DNA of 7,031 nt, taken from assembly GCA_946404295.1 (NCBI GenBank), contig CAMJDE010000095.1:1-7031 (forward strand), read 5' to 3'. Position 1 is the first letter of the stretch. Each line of letters begins with the position of its first letter. The position numbers were made by a program, and so were the translations under genes. Shown here piece after piece: positions 1-6,536 of the stretch. The notes below the pieces were generated by a model. That model was not told the origin of the DNA, did not search any database, and saw only the letters and a program-made list of their open reading frames with translations. This DNA is from an uncultured Clostridia bacterium. Its GTDB lineage: Bacteria > Bacillota > Clostridia > Oscillospirales > CAG-272.

Positions 1-413
1 ACATCGGGAAGATCGTGGTCTCCGACAAGATCCTCCGGAAACCTGGACGCCTGACCCCGGAGGAATACGAACTGATGAAGAAACACGCCGCGGTCGGCGG
101 AGACGTGATCCGTGAAGTGCTGGAGGGCGTTACCAACGAGGATTACCTGTCCTTTGCCGCGGATATCGCGACCTACCACCACGAACGGTGGGACGGAACG
201 GGATATCCGAAGGGGCTTTCGGGCTCCGAGATTCCTTTGGCTGCCCGCATTATGGCAATCGCCGACGTGTTCGACGCGCTGGTCTCTGCGCGTTGCTACA
301 AAGAGCCGTTTTCGTTTGACGAATCGGTCAAGATCATCGAAGAGGGCGCGGGCACGCAGTTCGACCCCGAACTCGTTGGGGTGTTCCTGCGCCATCGATC
401 GGAGTTCAAATAA
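1..413 (+). CDS. HD-GYP domain protein, 3' part (c-di-GMP phosphodiesterase)
   Basis: This is the C-terminal part of an HD-GYP domain, the metal-dependent phosphodiesterase family that hydrolyses c-di-GMP. The reading frame is open from base 3 and gives 136 residues. It begins IGKI, so the window edge falls inside the HDIGK metal-binding motif; bases 1-2 (AC) would end the Asp codon. Visible hallmarks are KPGRLTPEEYELMKKH, a His ligand region (about bases 45-90), the signature HHERWDGTGYPKG (from base 177), and the helical segment ARIMAIADVFDALVSARCYK. The usual GTQFDPELV ending follows, about 20 residues before the stop, so the HD-GYP is the last domain. Any N-terminal sensor or receiver domain lies outside the window. 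The next gene starts about 30 bases downstream on the same strand. Family assignment is very secure; actual enzyme activity is inferred from intact motifs. Confidence 0.95.
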   Translation, partial: IGKIVVSDKILRKPGRLTPEEYELMKKHAAVGGDVIREVLEGVTNEDYLSFAADIATYHHERWDGTGYPKGLSGSEIPLAARIMAIADVFDALVSARCYKEPFSFDESVKIIEEGAGTQFDPELVGVFLRHRSEFK

Positions 414-432
414 CGCTCTACGCAGTCAGACG

Positions 433-437
433 GGAGG
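433..437 (+). promoter_or_regulatory. Ribosome binding site deciding the GNAT start
   Basis: GGAGG lies at 433-437. Two ATG codons follow in frame, at 441 and 444. The first leaves only 3 bases of spacing and the second leaves 6, so 444 is the better start. The protein differs by one Met only. Confidence 0.7.
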
Positions 438-443
438 ATCATG

Positions 444-1064
444 ATGGACAAAGTCGTTTTTCGTTTGGAGAAACCCGAGGACTACCGATTCGTCGAGAAT
501 ATGATCCGCGAGTCGTTCTGGAACGTCTACCGCCCCGGGTGCCTGGAGCATTTCGTGATCCACGAGCTGCGCTCCGATCCGGCGTTTATCCCGGAACTGG
601 ACTTTGTGATGGAAAAGGACGGCGCGATCATCGGACAGAATATGTTTATGAAAACGGTCATCGACGCCGACGACGGGCGGACGGTCGACGTCCTGACGAT
701 GGGACCGATCTGCATCACCCCGCCCCTGAAACGCAGGGGGTACGGCAAGCGGCTGCTCGATTTTTCGCTCGAGAAAGCGACCGAGATAGGCTTCGGCGCG
801 GTGCTGTTTGAAGGCAATATCGGTTTCTACGGAAAGTCGGGGTTCACCTACGCCGGCGAGTTCGGGATCCGCTATCACGATCTGCCCGAGGGTGCCGACT
901 CGTCCTTCTTCCTCTGCCGCGAACTGATCCCGGGCTACCTCGACGGCGTGACCGGGGTCTACCAAACCCCGGCGGGTTATTACGTCGACCCCGACCAAGC
1001 CGAGGCGTTCGACCGGGGGTTTGCACCGAAAGTCAAGTTGAAACTACCGGGACAGTTGGTGTAA
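444..1064 (+). CDS. GNAT family N-acetyltransferase
   Basis: A 206-residue protein of the GNAT superfamily, which transfers an acetyl group from acetyl-CoA to an amine; the substrate cannot be read from the sequence. From the start at 444, the N-terminal strand and helix (RLEKPEDYRFVENMIRESF) match the usual GNAT opening. The central strand VDVLTMGPICITP (about 81-93) leads into the acetyl-CoA pyrophosphate loop KRRGYGKRLL (about 96-105). LFEGNIGFYGKSGF (about 121-134) matches the late GNAT motif in which an FY..GF segment packs near CoA. The roughly 65-residue tail, with SFFLCRELIPGYL and GYYVDPDQAEAFD, resembles the clostridial YhbS-like subgroup. It is soluble and has no signal peptide. 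It follows the HD-GYP gene by 30 bases and could share its transcript, but no functional link is evident. Confidence 0.9.
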   Translation: MDKVVFRLEKPEDYRFVENMIRESFWNVYRPGCLEHFVIHELRSDPAFIPELDFVMEKDGAIIGQNMFMKTVIDADDGRTVDVLTMGPICITPPLKRRGYGKRLLDFSLEKATEIGFGAVLFEGNIGFYGKSGFTYAGEFGIRYHDLPEGADSSFFLCRELIPGYLDGVTGVYQTPAGYYVDPDQAEAFDRGFAPKVKLKLPGQLV

Positions 1065-1093
1065 GGCGCCGCGATCCCGCAAAATACGAGGCG

Positions 1094-1252
1094 GTGAAGC
1101 AGAACGTGCTCGATTTCCTCTACTGCATCTGCGAAGAGGAAAAGACGACGCCGCTCTCAAGTCTGAATATCAAAGAAGGAGCCGAAAATTACCTCCGCCG
1201 CGGCGGTCTCTCGGACGACGAGATCGCACGCATCGAGGCGGGGATCCGATAA
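1094..1252 (+). CDS. Short hypothetical coding stretch without a clear start (possible gene remnant)
   Basis: From a GTG at 1094 this frame reads 52 residues to a TAA at 1250-1252. I do not recognise the family. The product would be soluble and acidic, with a FLYCICEEEK segment holding two Cys, then NYLRRGG and an amphipathic end, LSDDEIARIEAGIR. The composition looks coding: most codons end in C or G, and repeated D/E/K residues suggest a helical protein. The frame stays protein-like upstream to the GNAT stop (RRDPAKYEAV), but that part has no ATG. GAGG at 1088-1091 is only 2 bases from the GTG, too close for a good start; a second GTG lies at 1106. It may be a small gene with a weak start, or the 3' remnant of a larger gene whose beginning was lost next to the GNAT gene. 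The GGDEF gene starts 39 bases later. Confidence 0.4.
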   Translation: MKQNVLDFLYCICEEEKTTPLSSLNIKEGAENYLRRGGLSDDEIARIEAGIR

Positions 1253-1291
1253 ACCGCACAACCGAAAAAACCGCAAAGGAGAAAACCGCCG

Positions 1292-2467
1292 ATGCCCGCA
1301 TATTTTCTTCATTATCTGCAATCAAACGCCGTGTGTCTTGTCATCTTCGGTATTATGCTGGGGCATAACCTGCTGAAAAAGGATCGGACCGAACGACAGA
1401 TCAAATTCAACCTGACGCTGATCGCGTTTATGTCGTATTTTGCCGTCGACACGCTCTGGGCGGGCGTGATCTCCGGCGTGCTCCCGAACGCGCTGCCGCT
1501 CGTTCTGACCCTGAACTTCCTGAACTATATCATTATGGTCGGGATCACGTTCGCCTGGCTGCGTTACGCGTTGGCGGTCGAAGAGGCGCAGGATCGGGAC
1601 AAGCCGATCAAACTGCTCGCGCTCCTCGTCCCGTTTATTCTGGCGACGCTCGCCCTGATCGTCAACTATATCGTCGCGCCGGAGTCGCTCTTCGACGAAT
1701 CGAACCTGCCGAGACCGCTCTACTCCGTCTATCTCGTCGCCGTTCCGATCGTCTACATCGCGGCGTCGCTCGTCTACTCGCTCCGCCGCGTGAAGAACGA
1801 GTCGAACGCGGAAGAAAAACGCAAACACCTCCGCGTCGGGCTCTTCCCCCTGATCGTGATCGTGGGCGGGCTGGCGCAGATCCTTCTGCTGAACGGCAAG
1901 ACGGCGCTCTTCTGCTCCTGCTGCACCGTCTTTATGCTGATCTTCTACATTCAGGCGATGGAAAAGCAGATCTCGATCGACCCGCTCACGGGACTCAACA
2001 ACCGGGGGCAGCTCGCCCGCTATATCTCGCAGTCCTCCGGCTCGCATAAGGACGGCGCGACCTTTATTCTGATGATCGACGTCAACGATTTCAAGCGCAT
2101 CAACGACACCTTCGGTCACGCCGAGGGCGACCGCGCGCTCGTGATCGTCGCCGACGCCCTGAAACAGATCGTCGACGGGCGTGTGTTTCCGACCTTTCTC
2201 GCCCGGTACGGCGGCGACGAGTTCATCCTGATCGCGCACACGCCGACCGAGACCGAAATCGAACGGATGATCGGCGAGATCCGCGAGCGGATCCGGGAGG
2301 ACTGCTACCTGCAGAAAACGCCCTACGTCGTCTTCGTCGGGATCGGCTACGATAAGGTCGGCGGGGACGCCGACACCTTCCAGCAGTGCATCGCCCGCGC
2401 CGACGACAACCTGTATCTCGACAAAAAGAACTGCAAACTGAACAGCCAGACCACCGTGCTGAAATAA
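1292..2467 (+). CDS. Membrane-bound diguanylate cyclase (GGDEF domain)
   Basis: A 391-residue protein with about seven hydrophobic segments in the first 222 residues (roughly 8-26, 39-61, 67-91, 106-128, 142-163, 182-200, 204-221), followed by a GGDEF domain. GGDEF enzymes join two GTP into c-di-GMP at the inner face of the membrane. The domain begins with DPLTGLNNR (230-238). MIDVNDFKRIND (261-272) carries the metal-binding Asp263 and a GTP-contacting Asn271; FGHAEGD (274-280) and RYGGDEF (305-311) complete an intact active site. The RxxD inhibitory site normally found five residues before GGDEF is absent: the stretch reads RVFPTFLARY, so feedback by c-di-GMP is unlikely through that site. 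The membrane part is probably the sensor, and its ligand is unknown. AAAGGAG at 1275-1281, 10 bases upstream, supports this start. The HD-GYP gene upstream would have the opposite activity. Confidence 0.94.
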   Translation: MPAYFLHYLQSNAVCLVIFGIMLGHNLLKKDRTERQIKFNLTLIAFMSYFAVDTLWAGVISGVLPNALPLVLTLNFLNYIIMVGITFAWLRYALAVEEAQDRDKPIKLLALLVPFILATLALIVNYIVAPESLFDESNLPRPLYSVYLVAVPIVYIAASLVYSLRRVKNESNAEEKRKHLRVGLFPLIVIVGGLAQILLLNGKTALFCSCCTVFMLIFYIQAMEKQISIDPLTGLNNRGQLARYISQSSGSHKDGATFILMIDVNDFKRINDTFGHAEGDRALVIVADALKQIVDGRVFPTFLARYGGDEFILIAHTPTETEIERMIGEIRERIREDCYLQKTPYVVFVGIGYDKVGGDADTFQQCIARADDNLYLDKKNCKLNSQTTVLK

Positions 2468-2481
2468 ACCCGAAAAGAAAC

Positions 2482-2485
2482 GAGG
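2482..2485 (+). promoter_or_regulatory. Ribosome binding site deciding the DUF1295 protein start
   Basis: GAGG at 2482-2485 within GAGGAAG sits 8 bases before ATG 2494. The frame is open further upstream to an ATG at 2386, but that part overlaps the GGDEF gene and reads as an Arg- and Gln-rich shadow with no membrane character, so 2494 is taken as the start. Confidence 0.75.
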
Positions 2486-2493
2486 AAGAAATT

Positions 2494-3372
2494 ATGTCCA
2501 AGAAAACGAAAGGCATTCTCGTCAATCTGCTGCTCTACGCCGTCGCGTTCGGCGTCGGGGCGATCCCGTTCGCTTTGATCGACGATCTGCTTCTCGCCGA
2601 GGCGGCGTTCACCGGGGCGGCGACGCTCGTGATCTTTCTCGTCACCTGTTTTGTCCCCGACACCTCGCTCTACGACCCCTACTGGAGCGTCGCGCCGCCC
2701 GTGATGCTGCTCTTCGCGATGGTGAAATACCGCCTGTGGGGCGTCAACGCGATCCTCTTTTTCGTTTTCGTCTGCCTCTGGGCGATCCGGCTGACCGGGA
2801 ACTGGGCGCTGACCTACAAGGGGCTGCTCCACGAGGACTGGCGCTACCGTCAGTTCCGCGAGAAGTGTTCCCCGCTCGGTTTTTTCCTGATTAATTTCTG
2901 CGGGCTTCAGTTCGTCCCGACGATCGTCGTCTATCTCGGGCTTGTCGGCGGGTTCGGCGTGATCCGAACCGAAGGGTTCGATCCCCTGCTCTCGATCGGG
3001 CTTTTCGTGATGCTGCTCGGCGTTTGGCTCGAATGGATCTCGGATCGGGCGATCCACCGCTTCTTACGCGAACACGCGGGCGAGGGGCGCACCTGCGACG
3101 CCTCGATCTGGCGGCTCTCGCGGCACCCGAACTACCTCGGGGAGTTGACCTTCTGGGGCGGGGTGTTCCTCTGCTATCTGTTCACCGGGGCGGGCAAATG
3201 GTATCTCGGGCTCGGGTTCCTCTCGATCTGGATACTCTTCTTTACCGTTTCGATCCCGATGATGGAAAAACATAATCTCGCGAGGCGGGCGGACTACGCC
3301 GCCTACCGGGCGAGGACCTCCGTCCTGATCCCCCTTCCGCCGAAGAAAGGAGCGGACGCCGCCGATGAATAA
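2494..3372 (+). CDS. DUF1295 / steroid 5-alpha-reductase-like membrane protein
   Basis: A 292-residue polytopic membrane protein with hydrophobic segments at about 8-28, 34-53, 66-78, 82-100, 130-153, 163-182, 216-232 and 237-256. It matches the DUF1295 branch of the steroid 5-alpha-reductase/ICMT-like superfamily. Visible signatures are DPYWSV (61-66), RLTGNWA (99-105), WRLSRHPNYLGE (206-217) and the ending MMEKHNLARRADYAAYRARTS (about 256-276). In relatives, the conserved C-terminal region with Arg-His-Pro-Asn-Tyr binds NADPH or S-adenosylmethionine, so a lipid-modifying reductase or methyltransferase role is possible. The bacterial substrate is not known and I do not assign one. The gene lies 26 bases after the GGDEF gene, and its stop codon overlaps the mnmA start (8-base overlap 3365-3372), which suggests translational coupling. 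Family assignment is firm; function is open. Confidence 0.9.
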   Translation: MSKKTKGILVNLLLYAVAFGVGAIPFALIDDLLLAEAAFTGAATLVIFLVTCFVPDTSLYDPYWSVAPPVMLLFAMVKYRLWGVNAILFFVFVCLWAIRLTGNWALTYKGLLHEDWRYRQFREKCSPLGFFLINFCGLQFVPTIVVYLGLVGGFGVIRTEGFDPLLSIGLFVMLLGVWLEWISDRAIHRFLREHAGEGRTCDASIWRLSRHPNYLGELTFWGGVFLCYLFTGAGKWYLGLGFLSIWILFFTVSIPMMEKHNLARRADYAAYRARTSVLIPLPPKKGADAADE

Positions 3373-4426
3373 ACGAAAAGTCCTCGTCGCGATGAGCGGC
3401 GGGGTCGACAGTTCGGTCGCGGCGTATCTGCTGACGCGGGACGGCTGCGACTGCGTCGGCTGCACGATGAAACTCTGCCCCGACGACCTCTCGCACGAGG
3501 GCGGCTGCTGCACCGCCGACGACGCCGCCGACGCGCGGAGCGTCGCCCGCCGGATCGGGATCCCGTTCCACGTTTTCAATATGACCGAACGCTTCAAGGA
3601 GAACGTGATCGACCGCTTTATCGACTGCTACCGCGCGGGACGCACTCCGAACCCCTGCGTCGACTGCAACCGGACGATGAAGTTCGACGAACTGCGCCGA
3701 CGCGGCGAGGAACTCGGCTACGACGTGCTGGCAACGGGACACTACGCGAAGATCGAGGAAATCGACGGGCGGTTTTATCTCAAAAAAGCCGCCGACCCGC
3801 AGAAGGATCAGAGTTACGTCCTCTATCACCTGACGCAAGCGCAGCTCGCGAAAACGCTCTTTCCGCTCGGTGGTCTGACCAAGGACGAGGCGCGCCGGAT
3901 CGCCGCAGAAAACGGGTTTCTGAACGCCGACAAGCCCGACAGTCAGGACATCTGCTTCGTCCCCGACGGCGACTACGCCGCCGTGATCGCCCGCTACGTC
4001 GGGAAAAGCGAACCCGAGGGCGACTTTATTCTCCCCGACGGGACGGTCGTCGGGCGGCACAAGGGGATCAGCCGCTACACCGTCGGACAGCGCCGGGGGC
4101 TCGGGATCGCGTATTCCGAACCGCTCTACGTCAAGCGCATCCTCGTTTCGGAAAACAAGGTCCTGCTCGCGCGCGACGCCGACCTCTACGAGGACGCGTG
4201 TAACGTACGCGAGATCAACTGGATCGCGGGAGAGACGCCCGCGGAGCCGATCCGCTGCGCCGTCAAGATCCGCTATCGGCAGCCCGAGCAGCCCGCTACC
4301 GTGACCCCGCTCGGAGCCGGGCGGGCGGCGATCGTTTTCGATCGCCCGCAGCGGGCGATCACGCCGGGGCAGTCCGCCGTCTTTTACGACGGGGACGTCG
4401 TGCTCGGCGGCGGCGAGATCGAATAA
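3365..4426 (+). CDS. mnmA: tRNA-specific 2-thiouridylase MnmA
   Basis: A 353-residue protein of normal length for MnmA, the cytoplasmic enzyme that adenylates U34 of tRNA-Lys, -Glu and -Gln and replaces its 2-oxygen with sulfur. The PP-loop ATP site is SGGVDSS (11-17). The catalytic cysteines are expected at Cys101, in NPCVDCNRTMKF, and at Cys197, in DSQDICFV. Cys98 adds a CxxC. Other family blocks are GHYAKI (125-130), DPQKDQSYVLYHL (144-156), GISRYTVGQRRGLGI (234-248) and the C-terminal barrel with FDRPQRAITPGQSAVFYDGD (325-344). An extra Cys-rich stretch, GGCCTADDAADARSVA (46-61), is typical of the clostridial subgroup. AAAGGAG at 3346-3352 lies inside the upstream gene, 12 bases before the ATG. 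No cysteine desulfurase or iscU-like gene is adjacent here. Confidence 0.97.
   Translation: MNKRKVLVAMSGGVDSSVAAYLLTRDGCDCVGCTMKLCPDDLSHEGGCCTADDAADARSVARRIGIPFHVFNMTERFKENVIDRFIDCYRAGRTPNPCVDCNRTMKFDELRRRGEELGYDVLATGHYAKIEEIDGRFYLKKAADPQKDQSYVLYHLTQAQLAKTLFPLGGLTKDEARRIAAENGFLNADKPDSQDICFVPDGDYAAVIARYVGKSEPEGDFILPDGTVVGRHKGISRYTVGQRRGLGIAYSEPLYVKRILVSENKVLLARDADLYEDACNVREINWIAGETPAEPIRCAVKIRYRQPEQPATVTPLGAGRAAIVFDRPQRAITPGQSAVFYDGDVVLGGGEIE
4340..4360. repeat. Perfect 9-bp inverted repeat inside mnmA
   Basis: GATCGCCCG (4340-4348), a 3-base loop CAG, then CGGGCGATC (4352-4360) form a perfect GC-rich hairpin. It lies in the codons for the conserved mnmA segment DRPQRAIT, so the encoded protein explains the sequence. 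No T-run follows, so it is not a terminator. The match is exact; any role is unproven. Confidence 0.6.
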
Positions 4427-4451
4427 AACGCAGTTTTGAGGGAGACTCGAT

Positions 4452-5312
4452 ATGGGATTTGACCCGAAAACCGACAAATACCCCTACCCCGAATCGACCG
4501 ACAAGCACTACATCATTCTGAAAAGGAACGACGGGACGGTCTTTGACGAGAACTATCCCTATATTGACCGTTCGTTCGGCTTCCGCTTCAAGCGGTTCTG
4601 GGTGCGGGTGCTGCTCTCGATTCTGGTCTTCCCCGTCGCGCGCATCCGGCTGGGGCTACGGATCAAGGGGAGAAAGAACCTGAAAAAGAACCGGGAACTC
4701 TTGAAAGGGGGCGCCCTCTCCTGCTCGAACCACGTCCATTTCTGGGACTATATCGCCGTGATGGACGCCCTGCGCCCCCGCCGCCCGAACGTCCTGGTCT
4801 GGGCGGAGAACGTGCGGGGAGAAAACAAGAACCTGATCCGCTTGGTCGGCGGGATCCCGATCCCCGAGAACAGCGTCCACGCCACCGTCGCCTGTATGAA
4901 GGCGGCGAAAGAGGTCGTCGACGGCGGATGGCTGCATATCTACGCCGAGGGGAGTATGTGGGAATACTACCGCCCGATCCGCCCCTTCAAGAGCGGGATC
5001 GGCTACCTCTCCTGCAGGACGGGAAAACCCATCGTGCCGATGGCGTTCTCCTACCGGAAACCGGGCTGGATCCGGCGAAAGATCTTCCGGCAGATCGCCG
5101 TGTTCGACCTTTCGATCGGCGAGCCGCTCGCCCCGAACGAGGAACTCGGCTTCAAGGAGCGCGAAGAGGACCTCGTCTGCCGCTGTCACGAGGCGGTTTG
5201 CCGCCTTGCCGGGATCACCCCGGAGGAGGACCTCTATCCCCCGATCTTCAACGACTCGAAGCGGGTCGACTACTATACCGACGTCTACGGTAAAAACTAC
5301 GGGAAGAAATGA
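4452..5312 (+). CDS. PlsC-like 1-acyl-sn-glycerol-3-phosphate acyltransferase
   Basis: A 286-residue glycerolipid acyltransferase of the PlsC/LPLAT family, which typically transfers a fatty acyl group to lysophosphatidic acid at the inner membrane to make phosphatidic acid. The catalytic HX4D motif is His94-Asp99 in NHVHFWD. The following blocks are GGIPIPEN (133-140), then YAEGSMWEYYRPIRPFKSG (164-182), which corresponds to the glycerophosphate-binding EG...R motif, and GKPIVPMAF (191-199). A hydrophobic stretch at about 49-66 likely anchors it to the membrane. The first 45 residues and the last 30, with several Tyr (VDYYTDVYGKNYGKK), are extensions beyond the core and resemble longer clostridial paralogues rather than the compact housekeeping PlsC. 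The acceptor may therefore differ. GAGGGAG at 4438-4444 is 7 bases before the ATG. The gene starts 25 bases after mnmA. Confidence 0.9.
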   Translation: MGFDPKTDKYPYPESTDKHYIILKRNDGTVFDENYPYIDRSFGFRFKRFWVRVLLSILVFPVARIRLGLRIKGRKNLKKNRELLKGGALSCSNHVHFWDYIAVMDALRPRRPNVLVWAENVRGENKNLIRLVGGIPIPENSVHATVACMKAAKEVVDGGWLHIYAEGSMWEYYRPIRPFKSGIGYLSCRTGKPIVPMAFSYRKPGWIRRKIFRQIAVFDLSIGEPLAPNEELGFKEREEDLVCRCHEAVCRLAGITPEEDLYPPIFNDSKRVDYYTDVYGKNYGKK

Positions 5313-5321
5313 TCCCGAAAA

Positions 5322-5328
5322 AGGAAGG
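5322..5328 (+). promoter_or_regulatory. Ribosome binding site deciding the CDF transporter start
   Basis: AGGAAGG at 5322-5328 is 7 bases before ATG 5336. An in-frame ATG at 5309 overlaps the plsC-like stop (ATGA) and would add nine residues, but only GGGAAG two bases upstream could serve it, so 5336 is preferred. Confidence 0.75.
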
Positions 5329-5335
5329 AAACGAT

Positions 5336-6475
5336 ATGTCGGAAGATATCAAACGGGAGGGCGTCGCCGCCCCCGACCGTGACAAAGTAATCGTCAGAAC
5401 CAGCGCGATCGGGGTCGTGACCAACGTCGCGCTCGCGGGCTTCAAGGCGGCGGTGGGGCTGCTTGCCAACTCGATCGCGGTCATCCTCGACGCCGTCAAC
5501 AACTTTTCGGACGCCCTCTCCTCGGTCATCACGATCGTCGGGGCGAAACTCGCGGGGAAACCGCCGACGAAAAAGCACCCGCTCGGCTACGGGCGGATCG
5601 AATACCTCTCTGCTCTGATCGTGTCGGCGATCGTGCTGTACGCCGGCGTGACGGCGTGCGTCGAAAGCGTCAAGAAGATCATCTCGCCCGAGGAAGCCGA
5701 CTACTCGATCCTCTCGCTCGTCGTCATCGGGGTCGCGGTGGTCGTCAAACTGATCCTCGGCCTTTTCGTCAAGCGGAAAGGAAAACAGGTCGACTCCGGG
5801 GCGCTCGTCGCTTCGGGCTCCGACGCGCTCTTCGACGCGATCCTCTCGTCGTCGGTGCTTGCCTGCGCGCTCGTCGCGCGCTTCACCTCGCTGTCGCTCG
5901 AAGCGTACGTCGGCGTTCTGATCTCGCTCGTGATCGTTAAGGCGGGCGTCGGGATGATGGCGGAAACCGTCTCCGACATTCTCGGTCAGCGCACCGACCC
6001 CGAAACGGCGAAAGAGATCAAGGAAACGCTCGCTTCCCTGCCCGGCGTCTACGGCGCCTACGACCTCGTCTTGAACAACTACGGTCCGAACAAGAACTAC
6101 GGTTCGGTGCATCTCGAGGTCCCCGACACCATGACCGCCGAGGAGATCGACCGCCTGACCCGCACCGCGGAGATCGAGGTATTCCGGAAAACGGGGGTCG
6201 TTCTGACCGGGATCGGGATCTACTCGTACAACACCCGCGAGGACGAAACGGCGGCGCTCCGCGAGAAGGCGAAAGAGGTCGTTCTGGCGCACCCCTCCGC
6301 CCTCCAGCTCCACGGCTTTTACGTCGATCCCGAAGCGAAAACGATGCGCTTTGACGTCGTGATCGGGTTCGACTGCAATCGGCGGGCGACGCTCGACGCC
6401 ATCGCGCAGTCGATCGGCGAGGCGTTCCCGGATTATACCGTCCGGATCACGCCGGACGTCGACGTGTCCGACTGA
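5336..6475 (+). CDS. Cation diffusion facilitator (CDF) metal exporter, probably Mn2+-type
   Basis: A 379-residue CDF transporter, which exports divalent metals in exchange for protons. Six membrane segments are visible in residues 18-210. TM2 reads SIAVILDAVNNFSDAL, giving Asp52 and Asn56, and TM5 reads GSDALFDAIL, giving Asp163 and Asp167. These are the metal-site positions. Zinc CDFs usually carry a His there; an all-Asp/Asn site resembles manganese exporters such as MntE, so Mn2+ or Fe2+ is the likelier substrate (inference). HPLGYGRIEYLSAL (81-94) is the family's loop motif. No His-rich loop is present between TM4 and TM5. The cytoplasmic part is long: a first ferredoxin-like domain at about 221-298, then a second similar-looking domain at about 305-373. 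No metal-sensing regulator or yybP-ykoY riboswitch is visible upstream; the gene follows the acyltransferase by 23 bases. Confidence 0.93.
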   Translation: MSEDIKREGVAAPDRDKVIVRTSAIGVVTNVALAGFKAAVGLLANSIAVILDAVNNFSDALSSVITIVGAKLAGKPPTKKHPLGYGRIEYLSALIVSAIVLYAGVTACVESVKKIISPEEADYSILSLVVIGVAVVVKLILGLFVKRKGKQVDSGALVASGSDALFDAILSSSVLACALVARFTSLSLEAYVGVLISLVIVKAGVGMMAETVSDILGQRTDPETAKEIKETLASLPGVYGAYDLVLNNYGPNKNYGSVHLEVPDTMTAEEIDRLTRTAEIEVFRKTGVVLTGIGIYSYNTREDETAALREKAKEVVLAHPSALQLHGFYVDPEAKTMRFDVVIGFDCNRRATLDAIAQSIGEAFPDYTVRITPDVDVSD

Positions 6476-6495
6476 ACGAAAAGGAAAAATAACGA

Positions 6496-6515
6496 CCGCC
6501 CCCGTCGGGGAGCGG
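6496..6515. other. GC-rich hairpin before luxS
   Basis: CCGC-CCCC (6496-6503), loop GTC, then GGGG-A-GCGG (6507-6515) can form an 8-bp stem with one bulged A. It lies between the CDF stop (6475) and the luxS ribosome binding site (6525). No T-run follows, so it is not a standard terminator; it could stabilise or attenuate the luxS leader. Seen directly, function unknown. Confidence 0.45.
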
Positions 6516-6524
6516 CGAAGATAC

Positions 6525-6529
6525 AGGAG
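6525..6529 (+). promoter_or_regulatory. Ribosome binding site deciding the luxS start
   Basis: AGGAG at 6525-6529 leaves 1 base to ATG 6531 but 7 bases to the in-frame ATG 6537, so luxS is taken to start MDLIPSF rather than MKMDLIPSF. Confidence 0.75.
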
Positions 6530-6536
6530 AATGAAA

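Noticed and set aside
1322..2239. Minus-strand open frame (305 codons) opposite the GGDEF gene
   Set aside because: It is a charged, repetitive composition without motifs; the + strand gene has an intact GGDEF domain.
2961..2983. tRNA T-arm-like sequence (GGTTCGATCC) and a 9-bp stem with a bulged C
   Set aside because: It lies in frame inside the DUF1295 gene. The T-stem is mismatched, and I saw no acceptor stem, D-arm or anticodon arm around it.
4340..4360. Intrinsic terminator within mnmA
   Set aside because: The hairpin is perfect but has no U-tract and the conserved protein sequence continues through it.
3242..4477. Long open frame on the minus strand (411 codons) opposite mnmA
   Set aside because: It mirrors the well-recognised mnmA gene, has low-complexity Asp/Arg/Val composition and no known motif. 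Long antisense frames are expected in GC-rich genes with biased third positions.
5309..5335. N-terminal extension of the CDF protein from ATG 5309
   Set aside because: The ATG has a poorly spaced ribosome binding site, while ATG 5336 has a strong one at 7 bases.
5297..6313. Long minus-strand open frame (338 codons) opposite the CDF gene
   Set aside because: It is rich in Arg and Asp, has no recognisable domain, and is fully explained as the shadow of the transporter.
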